NCBI RefSeq assembly: GCF_009908265.2
Contig: NZ_JAAATX020000004.1
Span: 124,001 to 188,000, forward strand
DNA length: 64,000 bases
Source of the DNA: Paragemmobacter amnigenus
GTDB lineage: Bacteria; Pseudomonadota; Alphaproteobacteria; Rhodobacterales; Rhodobacteraceae
Direction: 5' to 3'
Below the pieces are notes generated by a model. It saw only the letters and a program-made list of their open reading frames with translations. It had not been told where the DNA came from and made no database searches. How positions within the stretch are numbered: position 1 is the stretch's first letter; every line of letters starts with the position of its first letter. This document shows positions 44,106 through 52,880 of the stretch, in pieces. The translations under genes were made by a program, and so were the position numbers.

Positions 44106-45290
44106 ATGCGCTACGCCCCCGTAACCGAACGCCTTGCCGGACTCGGCGGTGACAAATGGCACATCCACATGCTCGCCCGCCGCATGGCCGCGGCGGGGGA
44201 AGCGGTGATCGAACTCACCATCGGCGAACCGGACGTCCCCACGCCCCCCGCGCTGATGGACACCGCCGCCGCCGCCATGCGCGCGGGCCGCACCGGCTAT
44301 AGCAACGGGCGGGGCGAGCCGAACCTGACCGCCGCCCTCGCCGCCCGCTACACCGCCCGCCGCGGCCGGCCCGTCACCCGCGATCAGGTGATGTGCTTCC
44401 CCGGCACGCAGACCACGCTCTACGCCGTGCTTCAGGCCATCGTCACCACGGGGGACGAGGTGCTGGTGGGCGATCCCATGTATGCCACCTACGAAGGGCT
44501 GATCCGCGCCACCGGCGCCGATGTCGTCCCCGTCCCCCTCCGCCCCGGGGCAGGCTTCCGGATGCAACCCGCCGATGTCGCCGCCCGCATCACCCCGCGC
44601 ACGCGCCTCCTCTTCCTCAACAGCCCGCACAACCCCACCGGCGCGGTGCTGTCGCGCGACGACCTCGCCGCCCTCTGCGCGCTGGCCCGCGACCACGACC
44701 TCTGGGTCCTCTGCGACGAGGTCTACGAGGATCTCTGCTTCCCCGGCACCACCTTCGCCTCCCCCCTCGACCTGCCCGACTTTGCCGATCGCGTGATCGT
44801 CGCCTCCTCCATCTCGAAATCCCATGCCGCGCCGGGCTTCCGCTCGGGCTGGTGCGTGGGCCCCGCGGAATTCTGCGCCCGCCTCCTGCCGCTGTCGGAA
44901 ACCATGCTCTTCGGCAGCCAGCCCTTCATCGCCGACATGACAGCCGAAGCCGTCTCCGCCCCCTCGCCCGTTGCCGCCGACATGATGGCCCGCTTCCAGC
45001 GCCGCGCCGCCCTGATCCGCGACCGCCTGCACGGCGTGGCGGGCCTGTGCGTTCACATGCCGCAGGCGGGCATGTTCGCCCTGCTCGACATCCGCTGCAC
45101 CGGCCTGTCGGGCGATGATTTCGCCCGCCTCCTGCTCGAACGGGAAAAGGTCGCGACCATGCCCGGCGAAAGCTTCGGCTCCGCGCTTGCCGGCTGGCTC
45201 CGCCTCTCGCTCACCCAGCCCGACGACCGCATCGCCACCGCCTGCGACCGCATCGCCACCTTCACCGAAACGCAAAGGAAAGCGGCATGA
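44106..45290 (+). CDS. aruH: Class I aminotransferase, AruH-like (arginine:pyruvate transaminase)
   Basis: This 394-residue PLP enzyme has the Schiff-base lysine K238 in SSISKSHAAPGFRSGW, the NSPHNPTGAVL loop and CDEVYEDLCFPG. Its length and whole layout resemble Pseudomonas AruH, which transaminates L-arginine to 2-ketoarginine. The next gene, overlapping by ATGA, is AruI-like, which acts on that product, so the pair supports this call more than sequence alone. Other basic amino acids could be the natural substrate. Confidence 0.75.
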   Translation: MRYAPVTERLAGLGGDKWHIHMLARRMAAAGEAVIELTIGEPDVPTPPALMDTAAAAMRAGRTGYSNGRGEPNLTAALAARYTARRGRPVTRDQVMCFPGTQTTLYAVLQAIVTTGDEVLVGDPMYATYEGLIRATGADVVPVPLRPGAGFRMQPADVAARITPRTRLLFLNSPHNPTGAVLSRDDLAALCALARDHDLWVLCDEVYEDLCFPGTTFASPLDLPDFADRVIVASSISKSHAAPGFRSGWCVGPAEFCARLLPLSETMLFGSQPFIADMTAEAVSAPSPVAADMMARFQRRAALIRDRLHGVAGLCVHMPQAGMFALLDIRCTGLSGDDFARLLLEREKVATMPGESFGSALAGWLRLSLTQPDDRIATACDRIATFTETQRKAA

Positions 45291-46861
45291 GGACGGTAGG
45301 ACAGGCCCTCGTCGCAGGACTCCGCGCCCGCGGGGTCGACGTGGTCTTCGGCATCCCGGGCGTGCACACGATCGAACTCTACCGCGGCCTCGCAGGCGGC
45401 GGCATCCGCCACGTCACCCCCCGCCACGAACAGGGCGCGGCCTTCATGGCCGACGGCTATGCCCGCGCCTCGGGCAAGCCCGGCGTCGCCTTCGTCATCA
45501 CCGGCCCCGGCCTGACCAACGCGCTCACCGCCATGGCACAGGCCAAGGCCGACAGCGTCCCCGTCCTCGTCATCTCCGGCGTGAACCGCCGCGCCTCGCT
45601 GGGCCGCGGCTTGGGTCTCCTGCACGAACTCCCCGATCAGGCCGCGATGGTCCGCGCCCTCTGCCCCACCGAACGGCTCGAAGATCCCGCCGATCTCGAA
45701 CCCCTCCTCGACCGCGCCTTCGCCCGCCTGCTGACGGGCCGCCCCGGCCCCGTCCATATCGAAATCCCCACCGACGTCATGCCCCTTGCGGCAGCCGAAG
45801 CCCCCCGCGCCCCCCTGCCCGCCCGCCCCGCCCCCGACCCCGGACAGATTGCCCAAGCCGCCCACCTCCTGAACGCCGCCACGCGCCCCGTCATCCTCGC
45901 CGGCGGCGGCGCGCGCGGCTGCGACGCGGCTCTGCGCCAACTGGCCGAACGCCTCGACGCGCCCGTCATCCTCACCGTCAACGCGCGCGGGATGCTCCAC
46001 GCCCACCCCCTCGCCGTCCCCGCCTCGCCCTCGCTCGACGCCCCCCGCGACCTGATCCGGCAGGCCGACCGCATCCTTGCGCTGGGCACCGAACTCGGCC
46101 CCACCGACTACGACATGTATGTCCGCGGCGGATTCCCCGACCTCTCCTCCATGATCCGCGTCGATGTCTGCGCCGACCAGCTCGCCCGCCACCCCGCCGC
46201 CCTGACCATCCGCGCGGAAACCGCCGCCACCCTCGCCGCCCTCCTCCCCCACCTCGCCTCGAGACAGGCCGACGGCCCCGCCCGCGCCGCCACCACACGG
46301 CAACAGGCCCGCGCCGAACTCGCCCCCCTCCACCCCCGCATGCCGCACCAGCTCGCCATGGTCGAAGCCATCCGCGACGCCATCCCGGACGCCCAGATCG
46401 TGGGTGACAGCACCCAACCCGTCTACGCCGCCAACCTTTACTACGACCACGACCGCCCGGGCGGCTGGTTCAACGCCGCCACCGGCTTCGGCGCGCTCGG
46501 CTTCGGCCCGGGTGCCGCCATCGGCGCGGCCATCGCCAACCCCGCCACCCCCACCCTCTGCCTCATCGGCGATGGCGGTCTGCAATTCGACCCCGCCGAA
46601 CTCCGCGTCGCGGTGGACGAACACCTCCCCCTCACCTTCCTCGTCTGGAACAACGCCAGCTACCGCGAGATTGCCGAGGCGATGCGCGACGCCCAGACCG
46701 AAATCATCGGCTGCACCCCCTCCCCCCTCAACCTCGCCCCCTTCGCCGCCGCCTGCGACCTGCCCTTCGCCTCTGTCCCCGAAGACCCCCAAGCCCTCCA
46801 CGACGCCCTGCGCCAACCGCACCAGGGCCCCCGCCTGATCGAGATCCGCGTCACCTCCTGA
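45287..46861 (+). CDS. aruI: ThDP-dependent decarboxylase, AruI-like (2-ketoarginine decarboxylase)
   Basis: This 524-residue enzyme of the acetolactate synthase superfamily has the catalytic Glu48 in TPRHEQGAAFMADGYA and the ThDP-binding GDGGLQFDPAEL to LVWNN motif near residue 428. The segment RRASLGRGLGLLHELPDQ is characteristic of 5-guanidino-2-oxopentanoate decarboxylases. The expected product is 4-guanidinobutyraldehyde and CO2. The overlap with the aminotransferase gene supports successive steps. Confidence 0.78.
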   Translation: MRTVGQALVAGLRARGVDVVFGIPGVHTIELYRGLAGGGIRHVTPRHEQGAAFMADGYARASGKPGVAFVITGPGLTNALTAMAQAKADSVPVLVISGVNRRASLGRGLGLLHELPDQAAMVRALCPTERLEDPADLEPLLDRAFARLLTGRPGPVHIEIPTDVMPLAAAEAPRAPLPARPAPDPGQIAQAAHLLNAATRPVILAGGGARGCDAALRQLAERLDAPVILTVNARGMLHAHPLAVPASPSLDAPRDLIRQADRILALGTELGPTDYDMYVRGGFPDLSSMIRVDVCADQLARHPAALTIRAETAATLAALLPHLASRQADGPARAATTRQQARAELAPLHPRMPHQLAMVEAIRDAIPDAQIVGDSTQPVYAANLYYDHDRPGGWFNAATGFGALGFGPGAAIGAAIANPATPTLCLIGDGGLQFDPAELRVAVDEHLPLTFLVWNNASYREIAEAMRDAQTEIIGCTPSPLNLAPFAAACDLPFASVPEDPQALHDALRQPHQGPRLIEIRVTS

Positions 46862-46863
46862 CT

Positions 46864-46914
46864 CGCCCCTTCATCTCGGCCCAAATACTCCGGGGGTGCG
46901 GGGGCTGGCCCCCG
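46864..46914. repeat. 51-bp intergenic repeat, copy after aruI
   Basis: The inverted counterpart of 25520-25570, differing at one position, starts 2 bp past the aruI stop codon. Its hairpin arms are GCGGGGGC and GCCCCCGC. It splits the TetR-aruHI genes from the two genes that follow. Confidence 0.85.
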
Positions 46915-46938
46915 CTGCACCACCGCCAGCATTTGCAT

Positions 46939-46974
46939 TTGATCAAATTCCGCGCCATAAGCGGAACAGATCAA
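46939..46974 (+). promoter_or_regulatory. Composite palindrome upstream of aminotransferase-ligase genes
   Basis: Two nested inverted repeats share one centre: TTGATC (46939) with GATCAA (46974), and TTCCGC with GCGGAA, spaced symmetrically around GCCATAA. The left arm TGATCAAATTCC is identical to 32358-32369 upstream of the other ligase gene. A regulator site is likely; which protein binds is unknown. Confidence 0.55.
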
Positions 46975-46988
46975 GCGGACCACGACCC

Positions 46989-48365
46989 ATGACCACCGAC
47001 ACCATCGCCGGCATCCCCCGCCCCCGCCTCGCCGCCATCGCCACGCGCGAGGCGGAACGCTACGCCGCCTCCCGCCCCAAGGCGGCCGAGGCTCTGGCAA
47101 AAGGCGCAGGAAACTACCTTGGCGGCGTGCCCATGCACTGGATGGCCGACTGGCCCATGCCCCACCTGCCGCTGGTGGCCAAGGCGCAGGGCGCGAAACT
47201 GACCGATATCGACGGCCACCGCATCGACGACTTCTGCCTTGGCGATACAGGCTCCATGTTCGGCCACTCCCCCGCGCCCGTGGCAAAGGCGATCAAGGCG
47301 CAGGCAGGCCGCGGCCTTACCTACATGCTCCCCACCGAAGCCGCGATGGAGGCGGGTCGTCTGCTGACCCAACGCTTCGGCGCCTTCCGCTGGCAGATCG
47401 CCACCACCGCCACCGACGCCAACCGCTTCTCGCTGCGCGTCGCCCGCGCGGTGACGGGGCGGCCCAAGGTGCTGGTGTTCAACGGCTGCTATCACGGCAC
47501 GCTGGATGACACGATGGTGGAACTGGTGAACGGCACCCCCGCCAACCGCGCAGGGCTGGTCGGACAGGTGCAGGACCTCACCCGCGCCGCCACCGTGGCC
47601 GAATTCAACGACCTCGCAGGGGTCGAGGCGCTGCTGAAACAGGGCGACGTCGCCGCCATCCTGACCGAACCCGTGATGACCAATTCCTGCATGGTCCTGC
47701 CCGCCGAAGGCTTCCACGCGGGCCTCCGGGCGCTGGCCACGCAATACGGCGCGCTCCTCATCATCGACGAAACCCATACCATCTCCTCCGGCCTCGGCGG
47801 CTATACCGCCGTCCATGGCCTCGACCCCGACATGTTCGTCGTCGGCAAATGCGTCGCGGGCGGGATGCCCACCGCCGTCTGGGGGATGCGCCAATCCGTG
47901 GCCGACCGCTTCGCCGCCTATGACGAAACGCGCGAATCCGGCCATTCGGGCATGGGCACCACGCTGTCGGCCAACCCGATGCAATTCGCCTGCCTCACCG
48001 CCACCCTGCGCGACGTGATGACGCCCGAAAACTACGCCCATATGGAGGCGGGCGCGAACCGCCTCGCCACCGGCCTCGCCGCCGCGATCACCCGCCACGG
48101 CGCGCCATGGCACGTCGTCCGCGTCGGCGCGCGGGTGGAATTCATCTGCGCCCCCGGCCCCCTGAAGAACGGCACAGAGGCCCACGCCGCCCACCAGCCG
48201 CAGGTCGAGGCCGCGGTCCACACCGCCCTTCTCAACCGCGGCTGCCTCATCGCGCCCTTCCACAACATGATGCTGATCAGCCCCGCCACCACCGACCGCC
48301 AGATCGACCGCCTGATCGGCGCCTTCGACGCGATCCTCACCGACCTGTTCCCGAGCGACCAATGA
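46989..48365 (+). CDS. Class III aminotransferase (GSA aminomutase-like)
   Basis: This 458-residue PLP enzyme resembles glutamate-1-semialdehyde aminomutase-type class III aminotransferases. The lysine is K287 in MFVVGKCVAGGMP, preceded by LLIIDETHTISSG; GDTGSMFGHSP lies near residue 86. It is not the haem-pathway enzyme: its context is an amine/arginine catabolic cluster, and its last bases overlap the start of a PuuA-like ligase gene. It may convert an aldehyde such as 4-guanidinobutyraldehyde to an amine or the reverse. The ATG at 46989 gives normal length. Confidence 0.8.
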   Translation: MTTDTIAGIPRPRLAAIATREAERYAASRPKAAEALAKGAGNYLGGVPMHWMADWPMPHLPLVAKAQGAKLTDIDGHRIDDFCLGDTGSMFGHSPAPVAKAIKAQAGRGLTYMLPTEAAMEAGRLLTQRFGAFRWQIATTATDANRFSLRVARAVTGRPKVLVFNGCYHGTLDDTMVELVNGTPANRAGLVGQVQDLTRAATVAEFNDLAGVEALLKQGDVAAILTEPVMTNSCMVLPAEGFHAGLRALATQYGALLIIDETHTISSGLGGYTAVHGLDPDMFVVGKCVAGGMPTAVWGMRQSVADRFAAYDETRESGHSGMGTTLSANPMQFACLTATLRDVMTPENYAHMEAGANRLATGLAAAITRHGAPWHVVRVGARVEFICAPGPLKNGTEAHAAHQPQVEAAVHTALLNRGCLIAPFHNMMLISPATTDRQIDRLIGAFDAILTDLFPSDQ

Positions 48366-49753
48366 CCCAACGCAGCCCCTCCGGCTCCACCCGCGCCGAG
48401 GCCGAAGCCTTCCTCGCCGCCCATCCCGAAATCGAAGCCTTCGACATCGTCCTGCACGATTCGAACGGGATCGGGCGCGGCAAGATCATCCGCCGCCATG
48501 AACTCCTGTCGATCTACGACAATGGCCGCCACCTGCCCATCTCCATCCTCGGTCTGGATATCTGCGGCGAGGATGTGCACGAAACCGGCCTCATCTGGGA
48601 TCAGGGCGACGGCGACCTGCGCGCATGGCCCATCCCCGGCAGCCTCATCCCGCTCCACGCCACCCGCCCCGCGCGGGGGGAACTCCTGCTGTCGATGTAC
48701 GACCTCGACGGCAACCCCATGACGTCAGACCCCCGCCACGCCCTGCAACGGCAGGTTGACGCGCTGGCTGCCGAAGGCCTCTACCCCGCAGGCGCGTTCG
48801 AGCTGGAATTCTTCCTTCTCTCCAACGACCGCGGCCCCGACGGCAAGGTGCAACCCGCCCGCGACGTGCTCGACGGCCGCGGCTCCCACAAGACCGAGGT
48901 CTATTCCGTCGACCACCTGCACGGAATGCTGCCGCTCTTCAGCGACATCTACGCCGCCGCCGACAAGGCCGGGATCAAAGCCGAGACGATGATCTCGGAA
49001 TACGCCCCCGGCCAATATGAACTGACCCTGCACTACCGCACCGACGTGATGCAGGCCGCCGATGACCTGATGCGCCTGAAACGCATCGTCCGCCTGCAGG
49101 CCCGCCAGCACGGCGTCACCGCCTGCTTCATGGCCAAACCGGTGGAGGATTACGCCGGATCGGGGATGCATTTCCACGTCTCCCTGATGGACAGCGCGGG
49201 AAAGAACGTCTTTGTCGAGGAAACCGAAGGCAACTGGAACCCCACCCTCCTGCATGCCCTTGGCGGATTGCGGGCGACGATGGGGGAATCCATGCTCGTC
49301 TTCGCCCCGCATGCCAATTCATGGCGGCGCTTTGCGGCGCAAAGCTATGCCCCCGTCAGCCCGACATGGGGCGTCAACAACCGCTCCGTCGCCCTCCGCA
49401 TCCCTGCGGGCGACATCCGCGCGCGCCGCATCGAACACCGCCCCGCCGGCGTGGATGCCAACCCCTACCTCGTGGCGACCACCGTCCTTGCGGGCATCCG
49501 TCACGGGCTGCGCCACCGCATCGACCCCGGCCCGGAAACCACCGGCAACGGCTACGCCGAGGCACAGGATGCCCCCCCGATCCCCGTCGACTGGCGCTCT
49601 GCCATCGCGGCAGCCCAAGCCTCGGCTTTCCTCAAGGATGCGCTGGGCGCGGACATGCACCGCACCTTCACCGCCATCAAGGCCGCCGAATATGCCCGCG
49701 TCGCCCGCACGGTCAGCGAGGTCGACTACGACCTCTACCTCCACACCGTCTGA
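48362..49753 (+). CDS. Glutamine synthetase family ligase, PuuA-like
   Basis: This 463-residue protein has the N-terminal domain of PuuA-type enzymes (FDIVLHDSNGIGRGKIIRRH) and the catalytic domain with GAFELEFFLLS near residue 143, GSGMHFHVSLMD near 264 and RRFAAQSYAPVSPTWGVNNRS near 322. PuuA glutamylates putrescine; family members act on various amines. It overlaps the preceding aminotransferase by ATGA, suggesting that the amine made there is glutamylated here. The C-terminal region lacks a GlnA-type adenylylation site. Confidence 0.84.
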   Translation: MTQRSPSGSTRAEAEAFLAAHPEIEAFDIVLHDSNGIGRGKIIRRHELLSIYDNGRHLPISILGLDICGEDVHETGLIWDQGDGDLRAWPIPGSLIPLHATRPARGELLLSMYDLDGNPMTSDPRHALQRQVDALAAEGLYPAGAFELEFFLLSNDRGPDGKVQPARDVLDGRGSHKTEVYSVDHLHGMLPLFSDIYAAADKAGIKAETMISEYAPGQYELTLHYRTDVMQAADDLMRLKRIVRLQARQHGVTACFMAKPVEDYAGSGMHFHVSLMDSAGKNVFVEETEGNWNPTLLHALGGLRATMGESMLVFAPHANSWRRFAAQSYAPVSPTWGVNNRSVALRIPAGDIRARRIEHRPAGVDANPYLVATTVLAGIRHGLRHRIDPGPETTGNGYAEAQDAPPIPVDWRSAIAAAQASAFLKDALGADMHRTFTAIKAAEYARVARTVSEVDYDLYLHTV

Positions 49754-49756
49754 CGC

Positions 49757-50299
49757 CTATCGCGCACGGCCCCTGATCATCCGCGTCAGGGTGCCGTCGC
49801 CCTCCATCTCGCGCTTCAGCGCCGCCGCCATGTGCAGAGCGATCACCGCCATCAGCACCTTGCCCAGCACGTCATGCAGCGCGAATCCCCGCTCCTCCCA
49901 CAGGGCAGAGACTGGCGCGATCGCGGGCACGACCCAGCGGTCGAAGACCATCACCTCGATCCCCGTGGCCGAACTCGCCCCCCAGCCAGACAGCGGTATG
50001 GCGAACATCAGCGCATAGATGCCCCGATGCACCCACCGCGCCAGCACCGCCTGCCACCCGCCCCCCATCGGCCGCGGCGGGGGCGAGATCACATGCCACA
50101 CCACCCGCACCACCATCAGCCCCAGCGTCACCAGACCCAGCGACTTGTGCAGCGAATAAAGCCACAGATTGGCCAGCCCCGGCTCCATGCTGGAAATCCG
50201 CAACCCCAGCGACAGCATCACCAGCACCATCAGCGCGACCGCCCAATGCAGCGCCCGCGACACGATGCCGAAACTCTCCGCCCCGTTGTGCCACATCAT
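49757..50299 (-). CDS. Cytochrome b561 family protein
   Basis: This 180-residue membrane protein has four hydrophobic segments and haem-ligating histidines in SRALHWAVALMV, LYSLHKSLGLV, FALHDVLGKV and VIALHMAAALK. Such di-haem b-type cytochromes pass electrons from quinol to partners in the membrane. Its ATG overlaps the YceI gene stop codon (ATGA at 50296-50299). Pairing of cytochrome b561 with YceI is common. The open frame extends upstream, but the overlap start fits the family N-terminus. Confidence 0.88.
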   Translation of the reverse strand: MMWHNGAESFGIVSRALHWAVALMVLVMLSLGLRISSMEPGLANLWLYSLHKSLGLVTLGLMVVRVVWHVISPPPRPMGGGWQAVLARWVHRGIYALMFAIPLSGWGASSATGIEVMVFDRWVVPAIAPVSALWEERGFALHDVLGKVLMAVIALHMAAALKREMEGDGTLTRMIRGRAR

Positions 50300-50868
50300 T
50301 CCGACTGCGCGATCCGCGCGAGGATCACCAGCCTCACCTCGTCGCCCACCATGTCGCTCCACCCCGTCGCCCCGTAATCCGACCGCTGCACCGCCCCCGT
50401 CAGCCGCACCGTCAACTGCCGCAGATCACCCGCGACCGTGCCCTTCTGCCGGTAGATTTCCGCCTTCAACACCACGGGCCGCGTCACACCGCGGATGGTC
50501 AACTCCCCCTCCACCCGCGCGGCATCGCCTTCCGTCCGCACAGAGGTAGAGCGGAAGGACATCTCGGGAAAGGCCACCGCATCCAGAACCTTCGGCCCCT
50601 TCATCGCCTGCGCGGCAAAGGGAAAGGACGCCTGCGCCCCCGCCACATCCAGCGCGACGGCGATGCGGCAATTCTCCACGCGGTCGAAATCGATCACCAG
50701 ATCGGCCGATTTCACCGGCATGGCACCGGTGATCAGATCGGGTCCGAAATCCGTCTCGAACCCCACGACGGATTCCGCGGGTTCAAGCACATAGGGAACG
50801 GGCTTTGCCGCCACCGGCAGCGCGGACCACAGGCTCAGGATCAGAACAGGCAGCAGGACGCGACGCAT
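50296..50868 (-). CDS. Periplasmic YceI family protein
   Basis: This 190-residue protein has a signal peptide (MRRVLLPVLILSLWSALPVAA) and a YceI beta-barrel: YVLEPAESVVGFET, FPEMSFRSTSV, ELTIRGVTRPVVLKAEI and VRLTGAVQRSDYGAT. YceI proteins bind a long isoprenoid such as a quinone precursor in the periplasm. The gene heads a two-gene operon with cytochrome b561, which hints at a redox partner role. Confidence 0.9.
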   Translation of the reverse strand: MRRVLLPVLILSLWSALPVAAKPVPYVLEPAESVVGFETDFGPDLITGAMPVKSADLVIDFDRVENCRIAVALDVAGAQASFPFAAQAMKGPKVLDAVAFPEMSFRSTSVRTEGDAARVEGELTIRGVTRPVVLKAEIYRQKGTVAGDLRQLTVRLTGAVQRSDYGATGWSDMVGDEVRLVILARIAQSE

Positions 50869-50954
50869 GGCTGGACCTCCGCTTTCGCAGACAGCCTAGC
50901 AGAAAGACGCGCATCGCGCGTGCAGCTTTGCGTGAACGGACGGGGCAGCTGCCC

Positions 50955-51887
50955 CTAGACCGCTGCCCCCTGCCCCGCGACCCCCGCCTCCTCCTCGCGC
51001 GGGCCGGGCATCAGCGGATGGGGAACAGGGTCCTTGGCGCGGAACAGATGCGCGCGGAAGATGTCGAGGTATGAGCGGTAGACATACCCCTCGTTCCGGC
51101 GCAGGTAATGGTCGCGGTTTGCGGCATAAAGCGCGGGCAGGCGGTACCACGGCACGGCGGGATGCATGTGATGGACCACATGCAGGTTGTTGTTCAGAAA
51201 CAGCAGTGCCAGCGGGCCCCGATCCTCGATCACCACCGTCCGCGCCCGCGCCGCCTCATGCGCGCGATGCTCCAGATAGGTGCGTATCTTCAACAGACCG
51301 TGCCCGATCCACGCCGCCAGCAGATAGGCCCACCACGGCATCGCCGCCACCCACAGCCACGCCACCACCGGCACCAGCCCCGCCAGATGCAGCGCCCAAT
51401 CCCGCCGCACCCCCGCCGCTCCGGCGCGCAGAAGCTTGGCCTCCGTCAGCAGCCACAGGATGTTGCCCAGCACCGGCCCCAGCGTGACCCGCCCGAACAG
51501 CGTGTTGTTGAACCGGTAGAACGGCTTGATCCAGACCGGCACCCGCGCCCAGACCACGGGGTCCAGATAGTTGGATTCCGGATCGTCATAGGGATCGGTC
51601 AGGATCGGATCGTGATGATGCGCCAGATGCGTGTCGCGGAACCGCCCGTAAGGCACCGTCAGCGCCAGCGCCGGAAAGGCCAGCGCCTCGTTCAGCCGCC
51701 GCGACCGAAAGGGATGGCCATGCAGGATCTCGTGCTGCAAGGACGAGAACTGCGCCACGGCCACCCCCGCCGCCACGATCCCCAGCACGGGATGGACCGC
51801 ATAGCCCTGCGTCGTCGCCCATCCCCAGACCGCAAAGGTCGCCACCAGCAAAATCAGCGTGGGCCATTCCACGGCAGGGGTCGTCAT
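50955..51887 (-). CDS. Membrane fatty acid desaturase
   Basis: This 310-residue membrane protein has the three histidine boxes of di-iron desaturases: LQHEILHGHPF near residue 48, HLAHHHDP near 87 and HVVHHMHPAVPW near 235. It would introduce a double bond or hydroxyl into an acyl or carotenoid-like substrate at the inner membrane. The start chosen is the ATG at 51887 (MTTPAVEWPTLILL); a GTG further upstream is possible but adds a poorly matching tail. Divergent from an XRE-type regulator gene, which may control it. Confidence 0.83.
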   Translation of the reverse strand: MTTPAVEWPTLILLVATFAVWGWATTQGYAVHPVLGIVAAGVAVAQFSSLQHEILHGHPFRSRRLNEALAFPALALTVPYGRFRDTHLAHHHDPILTDPYDDPESNYLDPVVWARVPVWIKPFYRFNNTLFGRVTLGPVLGNILWLLTEAKLLRAGAAGVRRDWALHLAGLVPVVAWLWVAAMPWWAYLLAAWIGHGLLKIRTYLEHRAHEAARARTVVIEDRGPLALLFLNNNLHVVHHMHPAVPWYRLPALYAANRDHYLRRNEGYVYRSYLDIFRAHLFRAKDPVPHPLMPGPREEEAGVAGQGAAV

Positions 51888-52025
51888 GTCGGCTTGGCGC
51901 AAGATAGGTCCCGGATGTAGCTTTGTTTCGTTTTTCCAGATTACCATCTGAACGAAGCGGACAGAATTCGGAAGATACGAAACGAAAATTCACGTATGGT
52001 GTATAAAATCACCAAAGGTGACAAA

Positions 52026-52871
52026 ATGGACAAACGCGACCGCGCCGACCTCTTCCGCTCCCGCCTGGCCGAGGCGATGGCGACCCGCGCCATCACCCGC
52101 GCCGCCCTTGCCCGCGCCGTCGGGGTGGACCGCTCCACCCTCTCGCAACTCCTCGCGCCCGGCACGCGCCTGCCCAATGCCCAGCTTGCCGCCGATGTGG
52201 CGCAGGCGCTCGGCATCTCGGCCGACTGGCTTCTGGGCCTGACCGGTCGCCCCGAACCCGTGGCCGACCTCCTCGCCACCAGCCTGACCGTGACCGAAGC
52301 CCCCCGCGCCCTGATCGACGAGACGATCTTCGCATGGCACCGCGAGGCGGCGGGCTACAAGATCCGCCACGTCCCCGCGACCCTGCCCGACATGCTCAAG
52401 ACCCGCGCGGTCATGGAATGGGAATACCGCCCGCAACTGGGCCGCACCGCCGAACAGGCCATCGGCGCCTCCGAGGACCGGCTGCAATGGATGCGCCAGT
52501 CCCGCTCGGATTACGAAATCGCCCTGCCGCTCCATGAACTCGCCGCCTTCGCCGGCGGCACCGGCTATTACGACGGCCTCCCCCCCGACATCCGCGCCGA
52601 ACAGCTCGACCGCCTGATCCAGCTCACCGACCAGCTCTATCCCGCGCTGCGGCTTTACCTCTTCGACGCGCGGCGGGTCTTTTCCGCCCCCGTCACCATT
52701 TTCGGCCCGCTTCTGGCCGTCATCTACCTCGGCCGCCACTACCTCGCCTTCCGCGACTCGGTCAGGGTGCAACAGCTCAGCCAGCATTTCGACTGGCTGG
52801 TGAAAGAGGCGGCCTTTTCCGCCCGCGACGTGCCCGCCCACCTGCGCACCCTGCGCGCACGGGTGGCCTGA
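52026..52871 (+). CDS. XRE family transcriptional regulator
   Basis: This 281-residue protein has an N-terminal Cro/C1-type helix-turn-helix (ITRAALARAVGVDRSTLSQL near residue 20, and AQALGISADWLLGLTG). The long C-terminal half is an unassigned effector domain rich in Tyr and Trp (FAWHREAAGYKIRHVPATLP). The ATG at 52026 with AAGGTG 6 bp upstream is preferred; an ATG at 51996 would add ten residues. The gap to the desaturase gene (51888-52025) is AT-rich and likely holds both promoters. Confidence 0.83.
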   Translation: MDKRDRADLFRSRLAEAMATRAITRAALARAVGVDRSTLSQLLAPGTRLPNAQLAADVAQALGISADWLLGLTGRPEPVADLLATSLTVTEAPRALIDETIFAWHREAAGYKIRHVPATLPDMLKTRAVMEWEYRPQLGRTAEQAIGASEDRLQWMRQSRSDYEIALPLHELAAFAGGTGYYDGLPPDIRAEQLDRLIQLTDQLYPALRLYLFDARRVFSAPVTIFGPLLAVIYLGRHYLAFRDSVRVQQLSQHFDWLVKEAAFSARDVPAHLRTLRARVA

Positions 52872-52880
52872 CCCGACCGC

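Noticed and set aside
50300-50362. 21-residue N-terminal extension of cytochrome b561
   Set aside because: The extension lies inside the YceI gene and does not match the family N-terminus; the ATGA overlap start is normal for coupled genes.
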